Source: Carex sylvatica
Lineage: Eukaryota; Streptophyta; Magnoliopsida; Poales; Cyperaceae
Assembly: GCA_964058845.1 (NCBI GenBank)
Contig: CAXKVR010000443.1
Location: 1-22,865, forward strand
Reading direction: 5' to 3'
Length of the DNA: 22,865 nucleotides
Positions 1-9,302 of this stretch are shown here, piece by piece. How positions within the stretch are numbered: position 1 is the first letter of the stretch; each line of letters begins with the position of its first letter. The position numbers and the translations under genes are program-made. The notes beneath the pieces are model-generated. The model saw nothing but the letters and a program-made list of their open reading frames with translations. It was not told the origin of the DNA and did not search any database.

Positions 1-468
1 CTGTGCAGGGTTCCGATTTTTTTAGTTAGTATCAAATGAGTGGTGCGCAGACCTTCAAATAATTAAGAGTACGCACCTCTTACTTTTTTTTTTTTTTTTT
101 TTTTTTTGCGTGCAACATGCGGTGCATGGCAACCAATTTTTGTTTCCTCTCTTTCTTGAGATTCGATCTAGTAAGAGAATAAAGTAAAGTTGGTCTTGTG
201 AAAGACGAGAAGTGTATTTTTTTTTTCAATTCATAAGTAAAATCTAAAGTTGGTATTTGTAAATGTTCTTTAAGCATGTCTTTTCAAAGAGAGAATAATA
301 TTGAGAAAGCTTCCTCTTCTATGCTGAAAAAGGCCAATTTGAAAGGAATTCGTATCCTCTGCATTAACTCAAAAGAAATCTGGTCTGTATAGAAGAGGTA
401 AGTAGATATAGTATGTGTATATTTTAATGGATGCGTTGATTAGTCTGTGTATCATCTTTATCTTTTAG
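1..468. other. AT-rich intergenic DNA, no gene seen
   Basis: No reading frame here looks like a protein. The only long open frame on the minus strand, near 80-277, starts in ordinary AT-rich DNA and ends in a run of lysines read from the T-run at about 85-107, so it is a shadow. No promoter or RNA gene could be supported. Confidence 0.6.
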
Positions 469-795
469 ATCATGTTTGATTGCGGAGTAAAATTAATAAT
501 AATTAAATTAAAATAATATTTTTCATATTTTACATTTTATTTAATAGTTAAAGTCAAAATTTTAATTAATCAAGTATCTGAGAAATAAATATATACCTGT
601 AATAGTGGATTTTTCAGATGAAGTAAATTAAACTACTTGAAGAAATGAAGTAAGTTACTTCCAATTAATTTATCTACTTCATTTTATTCTTAAGTTACTC
701 CAAATTATCTTATATACTCCATCTTACTTTCATTTGATAACTCAAGTATGAAATAAGAAGTTTATTTTATTTTATAATTGTGGACTAAACATGAT
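469..795. mobile_element. MITE-like AT-rich element with imperfect terminal inverted repeats
   Basis: The left end reads atcatgtttgattg and the right end, reverse-complemented, reads atcatgtttagtcc. Both continue into AT-rich sequence. The interior has no coding potential and repeats a GAAGTAA/TTACTTC theme, so it can fold on itself. This is the layout of a non-autonomous DNA transposon. Target-site duplications are not clear, and the superfamily is not assigned. Confidence 0.4.
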
Positions 796-1203
796 TTTAA
801 AGTGCACAGGCTAAGTCTGTGTGTTTTGTAACTTCCGAGATTTTCAAAATGTCAACTAAACAACAACAAAAAAAGGTTCGGGCAGGGGTTCGAATTCACA
901 TCCTCTGATATATCTCAACTTTCCGAATTTTTTATTTACAGAAAATAAATTAATAAAATATCGAAATAGGGTATATGATCTGAATTTTGTCGAAAACTAA
1001 GTAGAACGGTATCTGTTATGCCGTCCGATATTCTAATTAACAATTTAACTTAACAATTAGCGGTTAAAAAAAAAATGAAAATCCGGACGGTGAGGGAAGA
1101 CCCGTCCGGAATTTAGCCTTAAAAAAAAAAATATGCAGACGTCCGAGAAAAAAAAAAAAAAATTCGGACAAAAAAGTAAGACCCGTCCGGTTATCATTCT
1201 TTT

Positions 1204-1378
1204 ATATTTTTTTTAATATTATAATAGTATTATATTATATTATATTATATTATATTATATTATACAACCGAAAAAAAATTATAATATTATTATATTATAT
1301 TATATATATTTTTTAATATTATATTATATTCTATTCTATTCTATTATTATATTAATATACTTATATATATTATATTAT
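1204..1378. repeat. TATAT-type AT microsatellite, left arm of the palindrome
   Basis: This is a long run of tatat/tattat repeats, including (TATAT)n near 1230-1264 and ctatt repeats near 1330-1345. It has an inverted partner at 2182-2345 on the other side of the palindrome centre. The last bases before the inner element are the same on both sides when one is reverse-complemented. Confidence 0.75.
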
Positions 1379-1771
1379 GAGTAGAAATAGGGTTTTCTTA
1401 AGCTCACCAAAGTGTTTGGTAAGCTTAACTTCAAATCTCATTAAATTGGTTTTAAATGATGAATTCGAACCGTTAGAACTCGCTTACCTTACGAGTGATG
1501 TGTCTACATGTGAAAATTTTAAACATTTGAATTAATTTAGTATAAAGTCAATCAGTCAAAATTAAAAGGTTAATAAATTAATTTTAGTGCATTTATTTTT
1601 TGAATGTTTTTTGATCGCTTGACTTTATACAAAATTAATTCGAACGTTTAAAATTTTCACATGTAGATGCATCACTCATAAGGTAGGCAGATTTCAACGG
1701 TTCGGATTCGTCATTTGAAACCGATTTGATAGATTTTGGAGTTAAGCTCACCAAACACTTTGGTGAGCTTA
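1379..1771. mobile_element. MITE-like unit, copy 1 inside the palindrome
   Basis: It begins gagtagaaatagggttttc and is itself a hairpin: its first half (to about 1570) is the rough inverse complement of its second half (from about 1590). It matches the solo element at 7778-8165 through much of its length, including the shared core near 'gcattcattttttgaatg'. The inner end is cut short. It stops after ggtgagctta and lacks the terminal 'ccctatttctactc' seen at the outer end of copy 2. Confidence 0.7.
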
Positions 1772-1803
1772 CAATCGAATAAAATTTTAAACGTTGAAAT
1801 CTG

Positions 1804-2181
1804 TTTGGTGAGCTTAACTTCAAAATTCATCAAATCGGTTTCAAATGACGAATTCGAACCGTTGAAATCTGCCTACCTTACGAGTGATGCATCTACATGT
1901 GAAAATTTTAAACGTTCGAATTAATTTAGTATAAAGTCAAGCGGTCAAAAAACGTTCAAAAAATGAATGCACTAAAATTAATTTATTAACCTTTTAATTT
2001 TGACCGATTGACTTTATACTAAATTAATTCAAATGTTTAAAATTTTGACATGCAGACGCATCACTCGTAAGATAGGCGAGTTCTAACGGTTCGAATTCGT
2101 CATTTGAAACCAATTTAATGAATTTTGGAGGTAAGTTTACCAAACACTTTGGTGAGCTTAAAGAAAACCCTATTTCTACTC
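1804..2181. mobile_element. MITE-like unit, copy 2 inside the palindrome
   Basis: This is the mirror image of copy 1. It starts abruptly at tttggtgagcttaac and ends with ccctatttctactc, the inverse of the start of copy 1. Between the copies lie about 32 bases (1772-1803) that include aattttaaacgttgaaatctg-like material, also found inside each unit. The centre is therefore a rearranged junction and not a clean fusion of two complete elements. Confidence 0.7.
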
Positions 2182-2345
2182 ATAATATAATATATATAAG
2201 TATATTAATAATATAATATAATATAATATAATATAATATAATATAATAATATTAAAAAATATATATAATATAATATAATATAATATTATAATATTATAAT
2301 TTTTTCACTTGTATAATATAATAATATTATAATATAAAAAACAAA
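2182..2345. repeat. TATAT-type AT microsatellite, right arm of the palindrome
   Basis: These ataatataatataat repeats are the inverted partner of the tract at 1204-1378. They are followed by the GGACGG-rich segment that mirrors 1020-1200. Confidence 0.7.
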
Positions 2346-2633
2346 ACATAAAAGAATGATAACCGGACGGATCTTATTTTTCCGTCCGGGATTTTTTTTT
2401 CTCGGACGTCCGCATATATTTTTTTTTAAGGTTAAATTTCGGACGGGTCTTTTCTCACCGTCCGAGTTTTCATTTTTTTTTTTGTGTTAACCGCTAATTG
2501 TTAAGTTAAATTGTTAATTAGAATACCGGACGGCATAACAGGTACCGTTCTACTTAGTTTTCGACAAAACCCAAATCTTATATCCTATTTCGATATTTTA
2601 TTAATTTATTTTCTATTAATAAAAAATTCGGAA

Positions 2634-3059
2634 GCGTGTTTCTTTGAAAAATCTCAACCGTTTAAATACGTTATGCACGAATCTCAAAGCTCAAATAATA
2701 CTGACCCCTGCGCTATCCCGAATAGGCACCGGACACGTCGGTCACGCAAAAGTTGATATATCTACGCACTCCGGGGTTCGGGGGTTTTATCAGGGAATCC
2801 AGATTCAGTACAATACCAGACGGTGTATAATAAGATCTCAGCCGTCTGTTTTATTTGGCACGGATCTCAAAACGATGTCGTATAATAGGGACTGTATTTG
2901 CCGTGGATTCAGATCCATTAGAGTTTGCACCGTCCGTTTTAAAGATCCATACATTTATGATTGATTGATTGGTCCGAAAAAATAATTACTCCGTTGAGAT
3001 TGCGATGCGGTACTACACGCTTCCATTGTACCGCAGGGATTTTCGTTATCAGGCTCGTT
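2634..3059. promoter_or_regulatory. Upstream/promoter region of the methyltransferase gene
   Basis: Short open frames here have no recognisable product. The stretch lies directly upstream of a pyrimidine-rich leader, so it must hold at least part of that gene's promoter. I could not pick a convincing TATA box: tataataag near 2826 is a candidate but is rather far from the leader. GC is a little higher than in the palindrome. Confidence 0.3.
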
Positions 3060-3246
3060 TCTCCTACTCAAACCCGATAAACCCTTCCGAATTCTGAGCG
3101 CTCTCTCTCTCACTACTGTACTCCGTGCTCGCCCACGAGCGGCCAACTCCGTGCACCACCAAGCTCTGGCCGTCTCCAGCCCCGCACTGTTCTCTGTTTT
3201 GCACTCTCCTTCCGCACACCTCGGGCTAACGTTCTAGTTCTCCAAG
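3060..3246 (+). other. Probable 5'UTR exon of the methyltransferase gene
   Basis: This is a C/T-rich, ATG-free stretch with ctctctctctc near 3100 and gttctagttctccaag at its end. It is followed by GTATTAG, a reasonable 5' splice site at 3247. Joined to the acceptor cag at 3861-3863, it places a start codon three bases into the next exon. The transcription start is not known, so the left edge is approximate. Confidence 0.5.
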
Positions 3247-3863
3247 GTATTAGCTTACTCAGTTACTCCCCTCTCTATTGCAACTTGGTATTCTCATCCA
3301 GCAGCTATTTGGCTGAGTTCGATTAGTGAAACACCAATTGCTGTGCTTAATTGAACAGTGAACCAGTCATGGCAGTTTATAAAACAAAATATGTTCTTTA
3401 TTTTGTACCTTATTGGGGCTACAACATCATGTTCTGGATAAAAGACAGGCTAAAAATTCTTTGTGGCTCCAGTTGAAATATTTGATCTAGTTGAATTTGA
3501 ATTAGGTCAAATTAGTGCTATACTAAGATCTAATTGCCCAAATGTTGGTTAATTTGAGGTAAAATTCAGCCAAAATGATCTTGCTTCAGTTTGAAACGAA
3601 AGAAAGGGACCTTTATCAAACTATGAATAGCATGTTTTCTTTTCTTAGTTGAATTGGTTTTGTACATTTCACAAGTACTTTGAAATATAACTTGACTTGA
3701 GTAAATTCTACTGATTTTGTCCAATCTGATATGAACCAAAAAAAAAATCAGATTTGATTATCAATAATGTGGGAGTTATTCATAAGCTTTATTTTTCAAC
3801 CTTACTATAGGATAATCAAACTATAAAAGCAATTGGTGAGAATAGATGCTTAGTCTTCATCAG
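3247..3863 (+). other. Probable intron in the 5'UTR of the methyltransferase gene
   Basis: It is bounded by GTATTAG and ttcatcag. The interior is T-rich with many stops in all frames. I see no embedded gene. Confidence 0.45.
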
Positions 3864-3866
3864 GTG

Positions 3867-6800
3867 ATGGTGTTGTCATTTTTAAAGCCCAAGGCATGCT
3901 GCATGACCTCGCTGCACTCAAGTGCCAGGTATAGATGGTCTTATGTCATCCCAAGATGCACTGCTTCCTCAACTTCTCAGAGTGGTATTAGCTGTAGAAG
4001 CTCCGACTTGGTGGAGAAAGAGTACGCGGACCTCCAGCTGAAGTACTTGTATGCTCCCTCTGATGTTCGTGCATTCTTCCATTCATCCTTGCCTTTCCGT
4101 TTTAAGAATTTATTTCATGAACTATCCTACAGAACCTCAAAATGTCATGTATTCTGTGTATACATATGTCCATCCAAAAATTAAAACCATCTCAAAATAT
4201 CACTTGTACCCCTACTCTCTAATATTGTTTGAATCACCCACTACCCTTCTTTTCTTCAACATTCACATTTGAATAAGTGAACAATTGAGGCAAGAAATCA
4301 GGGATGTGGATTGCTGAATTTTTTTTTGGTTTTATTGGCACTTGAGATGCTAGATGCGTGCTTTAGGGCATTATTCTCTTGTTTTGCAAGGGCATACGTA
4401 TTTTTCTGAGATTTTGCATAGGTACATCTGAAATCGCTGGCCATTTAAGTATTCATTGGACTTGTATCCAGTTCCAATGATCCTATGTGGTGTTGGTTTT
4501 TGCGCAGATCGGCCATGTGAGGATTCGGCAGCATGTAAACCCCCTCAGCGCCTCATTCTCTGTCAGTCTACCCCTCCCACCCTATCTCTTCTCAACTTCC
4601 CATAAATATATCTCTTTCATTGTTATCGTCGGCACTGCAATGATGTGATGCATGATTCTATTATGCTGCAATACATAATTACATAGGTTCCAGTGCAATC
4701 ACCTGACTGGAAGGAGATATTCACAGACTGTACTTTGCCCCTTATGGTTGATATTGGTTGTGGTATGAATTACACAATTACTTGTTTTCTTTTTCTTTAT
4801 TTTGTACCATTGCCATCTCTCTTGTTGATTTTGAGTTGTAACCACTTCACCAGGTAGTGGAAGGTTTTTAATTTGGCTTGCAAAGAATTCTCCTCTGCAT
4901 AGGAATTATCTTGGCCTTGAAATTCGTCAGAAGGTGTTTCATAGTTTTTACGTTGCCCATTTGGCTTTTGTTGATATGTAAGACAGTTGTTTTCAATCTG
5001 ATGGCTCCTAACTTTAATAAAAATAATCTAACAGTTAGTTGACTATGCAGCTAGTTACGAGATCGCAATTTTGGGTGAAAGAGTTAGGCCTCCGAAACAT
5101 GTAAGCTCCTTATTGCCCTAGTTATTGCAACTGTGAAAATCAAATGATTAGTAACATGAGATCAGGTTGATAATAAGTGCTACAAGCTAGGCTTTGTAAA
5201 GTACGCCCAATATTCAATTGAATGTGTAAAAATGCCAGACATTTCTCATGTTTGCCACTAATGGCAAACATTTTTTAGGTTGTTGCAAATGAGTTGCAGT
5301 ATGGTGTTTTGCAATGCATACAGAGCTTGGTATGTTAGCTTTAAATCTGTCTTGAAGATCCACAGGATGATATAAGCCATTCAATATGATCTAACATTAA
5401 AATATGAAAAGCATTGTTCTATATTTGTTCAACTTTATTCATTATTTTATTGGATGAGGGAAAATTATTTTTGCTATTGAAAGGTGTAGAATGAAGACTT
5501 TTGTAGATTTATGAAGAGATGACTCTAAAAAATGGCAAACTTTACAGGGTTGTTAGAGTACAATAATCATGTCTGATTGACTAAATCTCTCGTTTGAATA
5601 ATATATCTTGTTGGCTTTTATAACATCTAATCATAACCATTCGTGTCTATTATTGATCTGATGGATGTTATAACCATATTTGTAATTTAAGAACTCCGGA
5701 AGCAAACTCTAAAATTTTGATGATTAGATCACAATAAAGGTCTCATATCATTAATTAGAAGCTTGAAAATTGAGATCTAAACCATTGCATCAACTGCTCT
5801 ATGTTTACTCAAAGACAAACACCTCATTCTATTTATTCTCCTAAAGAAGCCAACCACTTTCATATGACCAACGGATAGAAAAAAAAATATTATCAACAAT
5901 TTACTGCTAAATTTTTTTCTGAATGGGAAAATGTACGGGCTAATTTAGTCAGTGTCACCTCGGTTTCAAACAGTTTAGTTTTTATTTACAAATAATTGAA
6001 AGAGTATTGAATTTTAGTTGATGCCAGAAATGTTGGTTGTTGAAGCTATCCTGCCAAAATACTGAGCATAATATTGTAAAAAAACGCAAACCTCAAAGAA
6101 TTGATTCCACCTGGTAAAGATGGCATGTGAACTAACTGTATATCTGTATGGATGTCTGAGATTTTTAGTGCTTGCTGAGCAATGCTTTTTGTGCAGCCAC
6201 TTCATGTTTGCCAATGTAAATGTATCATTTGAGCAACTTGTGTCAACTTATCCAGGTCCTCTCGCCTTTGTTTCTATACTGGTAAGCTTGTAAAAACAAA
6301 ATGTCATTGTCATCTATACCCCTAGAAAACCTTGAAATACACTTGCACCCTTGTAAAACAAGAAATATTCATTCATTACCTTCCCACATATAGATTTTCA
6401 TGTGAACACAGTAGAAAATAGGAAACTGTTATCTCCATTCTTCCTTTACCCGTTGCATTGAAACTACCTGAAACAATTCCTGCATCCCTTACTGTTTCTC
6501 TATAAATGAGTGAGAGGGTTTACAGGGAGGGGGTGCTGATTATTTGGTTTAACAAACAAAAGAGAGATGCATTATAGAGCCACTATACTTTCTGATGTTG
6601 TGAGGTTATTTATAATGTTTACTGTGTTGCACATGAATATTCTGAGTTTCTGTAGGGTCGTAAAGGTTAACATTGTGAAAGAGTAGTTAATATTTTTTTA
6701 GATTGCATTAAGATTGGTCTGAATCTTGTAGTGCCCTGACCCACATTTCAAAAGGAGGAAACACAAAAGAAGAGTTGTTCAAAAACCATTGGTGGATTCT

Positions 6801-7474
6801 ATCTCGAAGAACTTGTGTTTGGGTGGACAGGTATGGAATTTTAGGGTTTTAATGTACCCTTAACTATCATTTTCTGTGTTATCGCTTGTTATGCAGTTTA
6901 CATATATTTTGCACCGAAAGATTATATATTGTTCCCTCATTTTTTTGTTAGTAAATCAATCACATGCTGTATTAATCATGAAGGTGTTTTGTTCCCTACC
7001 TTCATCTTTTGATAGGAAAATGAAAACTTTAGTCAGTCTATAACATGTATGAACTATTTTTACTAGTGAATGATTATGGGGCTAAATTGGTATAAACCAG
7101 AATACTTGAGATCAAATAGGAATTCAAAATTTGGGGACTAAAACAGGAAACAGTTCTGATCAATTCATTTACGTTCTTTGTTGGGAACATAAATGGGATG
7201 ATGAGTTAAAGCAATTCAAACTCTTCTTGTTTGCAAGGTTTTGGTTCAATCTGACGTGCACGAGGTGGCATTAGACATGAGAAATGTATTTGATGCTTGC
7301 ACAGATGTGTTTGAGCATGTTGATCTTATTGATCCTTCTTCTTTCTCCTGCGATTCTGATGGATGGCTCCAATGCAACCCAATGGGAATTAGAACTGAGA
7401 GAGAAATACATGCCGAGCTAGAAGGAGCAACTATTTACAGACGAATGTATCAAAAGACTAGGCATCATGTCTGA
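3867..7474 (+). CDS. trmB: tRNA (guanine-N7-)-methyltransferase, TrmB family, probably plastid-targeted
   Basis: The enzyme transfers a methyl group from S-adenosylmethionine to N7 of a tRNA guanine (G46 in the family). Coding exons: 3867-4064, 4508-4561, 4687-4762, 4854-4933, 5035-5100, 5279-5298 (or -5329), 6197-6281, 6732-6830 and 7238-7474. The preferred model gives 304 residues. Residues 1-50 are rich in S and R, like a chloroplast transit peptide. Residues 67-80 carry GHVRIRQHVNPL, typical of the plant family. VDIGCGSGR at 105-113 is the SAM-binding loop, LGLEI ends the next strand (E132), CPDPHFK at 194-200 and KHKRR at 203-207 are the catalytic/tRNA-binding block, and TERE at 279-282 is the C-terminal TxxE motif. 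All junctions are GT-AG and keep frame. ATG 3846 is also in frame but would lie inside the 5'UTR intron. The exon 6/7 junction is uncertain. Confidence 0.88.
4065..4507 (+). other. Intron 1 of the methyltransferase coding region
   Basis: The donor gttcgt follows codon GAT in phase 0. The acceptor is ttttgcgcag. The donor is weak by plant standards, and no other donor in the right phase was found before the frame ends. The frame stays open past the donor to about 4184 but does not resemble the family there. No embedded element was recognised. Confidence 0.6.
5330..6196 (+). other. Long intron between methyltransferase exons 6 and 7
   Basis: The strongest donor is TTG|GTATGT at 5330. A second possible donor is CA|GTATGG at 5299. 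The acceptor is tttttgtgcag at 6196, with gctgag at 6179 as an alternative. A pair of short inverted segments (atctaatcat near 5625 and gatgattagat near 5720) could mark a small element. Otherwise the sequence is AT-rich with no reading frame. Confidence 0.6.
6282..6731 (+). other. Intron between methyltransferase exons 7 and 8
   Basis: The donor is CTG|gtaagc, a near-consensus site, and the acceptor is tcttgtag. It separates the end of the FVSIL strand from the CPDPHF catalytic block. No repeat or gene was recognised inside. Confidence 0.75.
6831..7237 (+). other. Intron between methyltransferase exons 8 and 9
   Basis: The donor is CAG|gtatgg and the acceptor is tttgcaag. It is in phase 0 on both sides, joining GGQ to VLVQSDV. 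The interior is AT-rich and unremarkable. Confidence 0.75.
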
Positions 7475-7768
7475 TACAAGGGATTTGGAAAGGATTTTTA
7501 AATATTACAAGTCATTTAAAATCCATTTACAGGTTCTTATTATTCTGGTTAGAGAGATTTTTTTTAGTTATATATCAAAATTCTTAATCTTTTCCGATGC
7601 ATGAAAATGGTTATCTATTTAAATTAATGATGTCACTCATTTGTGTAGCATCACTGGCAGGATCGGGTCATTATTTATCCTTCAACCTAAACAAATTTAA
7701 ATTTAAGCATAATTTAAACTTAATAGAAAATTGTATGTATTTTACGAGTAGAACTTGGTAAATTGTAT
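7475..7768 (+). other. 3' flank/3'UTR of the methyltransferase gene
   Basis: This follows the TGA at 7472-7474. No canonical AATAAA was seen close to the stop, so the cleavage site cannot be placed. From 7731 to 7762 there is a short partial copy (ttgtatgtat...gagtagaact) of the left edge of the MITE that follows, offset by 32 bases. Confidence 0.4.
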
Positions 7769-7777
7769 GTATCTCAT

Positions 7778-8165
7778 GAGTAGAATTAGGGTGTTCCTAA
7801 GTTAACTGAGTTCCTCTGTGAACTCAACTCTAATTTATCATATTAGCTTTAAATGACGAATCTTATTCTTTGAAATCTATTTTACGAGTGATGTGTCTAT
7901 ATGCAAAAAAATTGAACTTAGTCAAGTGGTTGAAATTTAAAATTCTATAAATTAATTTTAATGCATTCATTTTTTGAATGTTTTTTTATCACTTCACTCT
8001 AAACAAAATTAATTGGAAAATTTATAATTTTTCACATGTAGACCCATTACTCACAAGGTAAATAGATTTTAACGGTTTAGAGTCATAATTTAAAGTTAAT
8101 CCAATAGATTTTGAAGTTGAGTTCATAAAAGAATTTGGTGAACTTAAGACACCCTAGTTCTACTC
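7778..8165. mobile_element. MITE, about 388 bp, with long inverted repeats and 9-bp flanking duplications
   Basis: The left end gagtagaattagggtgt pairs with the right end acaccctagttctactc. Pairing continues through most of the element, so the whole can form one long hairpin with a loop near 7970. It is flanked by gtatctcat (7769-7777) and gtatttcat (8166-8174), a 9-bp target-site duplication with one mismatch. Such a size is usual for Mutator-like elements. There is no coding capacity. It is related in sequence to the two units in the palindrome at 1379-2181. Confidence 0.75.
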
Positions 8166-8195
8166 GTATTTCATATTTAATTTACTTGATAGAAC

Positions 8196-8325
8196 AAAAT
8201 TTACATGTGGTGCGTTTGCCACTGGTGAGTGATTTTAACAAATTCTTTATCTCAACAAATAAAATTTACATGTGGTGCGTTTGCCACTGGTGAGTGATTT
8301 TAACAAATTCTTTATCTCAACAAAT
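8196..8325. repeat. Perfect 65-bp tandem duplication, two copies
   Basis: The unit begins aaaatttacatgtggtgcg and ends tatctcaacaaat. Copy 1 is 8196-8260 and copy 2 is 8261-8325. I found no mismatch between them, so the duplication is young or artefactual. It begins about 22 bases after the MITE's right flanking repeat. Confidence 0.9.
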
Positions 8326-8479
8326 AAAAGGTGGTTTTGTTCTTAATCTTCTATAATGAATATTAGACCTTACTACTTTATTTTGTTATTTAAACTATAG
8401 ATATTAAACTATTGAAGTTTTAAAAAATGACGATATAATAGAAATAATAACGATTTTGTTCGTCCGGGACAAATCATCC

Positions 8480-9302
8480 AATGTACTGGTACGATTTTTA
8501 ACGTACATTTGAAGAGTGAATCATGTACAGAGGTTAAAGTAAAAAAATGATGAAATCTATACTGAACGAAAAAATGATGATTTTTCACAGACGATAGTTC
8601 AATCATCTTAATTAAAATAGAAAAAAAAATGAAGATATTCAAACCTCATAAATATCCAGTCTTTAATATTCGATAATTTGCAAGCCTTCTCTTCTTTATT
8701 GTTTTTTGGACAACGACAATAGTATTTTTATGAAAAGGAAATAATTTACAGTCTAGTAATAAAAATAATATCCTCTGTTGTTGAATATTACAGATTTAAA
8801 ATCTGAATGAAAATTCTTTTGTGAATATTAAATAGTTGAATGTTTTGACATCTAATTTTTACATTAATAAACACATAGTCAATAACAAGAAGTCAAAATA
8901 ATCGATCTTTGATGTAGTAGCTTAAGGTAGTTCTCTCTGTGAGAAGTCACATCGGATAGAAAATTATTTATGAATATTTATATTGTTCATCTTTATTTTA
9001 AAAGTTAATTGAATAATTATACAGGCGATGTAGATTTAAAAGTCGATCTCTCTAATGTACTGGTGCGGTTTAATGGAGAGCTCCATACATTTGACATGTA
9101 TAAAGTTTGAAAGTAAAAATTCATGGAATCTATACTGAACAAAAAATAGATGATTTTCCACAGACAATAGTTCAATCCTCTAATTAAAATAAAAAAAGGT
9201 GAAGATATTCAATCTCATTGATAATTTGATATCCAGTGTATGGTTGTATCTCTTCTCCATTTTTTTCGAGAACAACATTAGTAAATTTATAAAAATAATT
9301 TT
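8480..9302. repeat. Older, diverged direct repeat
   Basis: Segment 8480-8780 (aatgtactggtacg, atctatactgaacg, cacagacgatagttcaatc, gaagatattcaa) recurs with many differences at 9053-9320 (aatgtactggtgcg, atctatactgaac, cacagacaatagttcaatc, gaagatattcaa). The first copy continues past 8758 into a diverged relative of the younger 0.5-kb repeat. Between the copies is a gagaagtcacatcgg segment near 8940. This could be decayed transposon or retrotransposon sequence, but no coding domain remains. Confidence 0.65.

Larger units (their letters stand above)
921..2633. repeat. Giant imperfect palindrome, about 1.7 kb
   Basis: The sequence from 921 inward is matched by the reverse complement of the sequence from 2633 inward for almost the whole arm, with a centre near 1780. 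Matching landmarks are TTCCGAATTTTTTATT at the outer ends, GTAGAACGGTA, TTAACAATTTAACTTAACAA, a block with several CCGTCCG/CGGACGG motifs, the same TATAT tracts, and an inner MITE-like unit. By eye the arms differ by scattered substitutions and small indels in A-runs. The 8-mer atctcaac occurs just outside both ends (912-919 and 2651-2658) and could be a target-site duplication, but about 17 bases separate it from the right palindrome end. The whole may be a foldback transposon or an inverted duplication. No protein is encoded. Confidence 0.85.

Noticed and set aside
80..277. Minus-strand open frame of 65 codons ending in a lysine run
   Set aside because: The lysines come from a T-run. The rest has no protein-like composition, splice context or known relative.
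876..900. ggttcgaattc near 887, resembling a tRNA B box
   Set aside because: No A box at the right distance and no cloverleaf. A single short match is not enough for a tRNA or SINE.
1635..1924. Two similar 62-codon frames on opposite strands (SSPNRFQRL.../SSPNTLVSL...)
   Set aside because: They are the same sequence read from both arms of the palindrome's inner MITE. Similarity reflects the inverted repeat, not a gene family.
2511..2964. Overlapping frames of 81 and 106 codons on the + strand
   Set aside because: They start inside the palindrome arm and cross into unique DNA without any recognisable motif. Two frames open at once suggests low stop density by chance.
3846..3866. In-frame ATG seven codons upstream of the chosen methyltransferase start
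   Set aside because: A cag acceptor at 3861-3863 and a leader exon with a donor at 3247 make 3846-3863 the end of a 5'UTR intron. It would be used only if that intron is retained or absent.
8935..8960. gagaagtcacatcggat, resembling the plant snRNA upstream element or TRIM/LTR motifs (gtcccacatcg)
   Set aside because: Two of the conserved C residues are missing, no TATA box or snRNA sequence follows, and no paired LTR was found.
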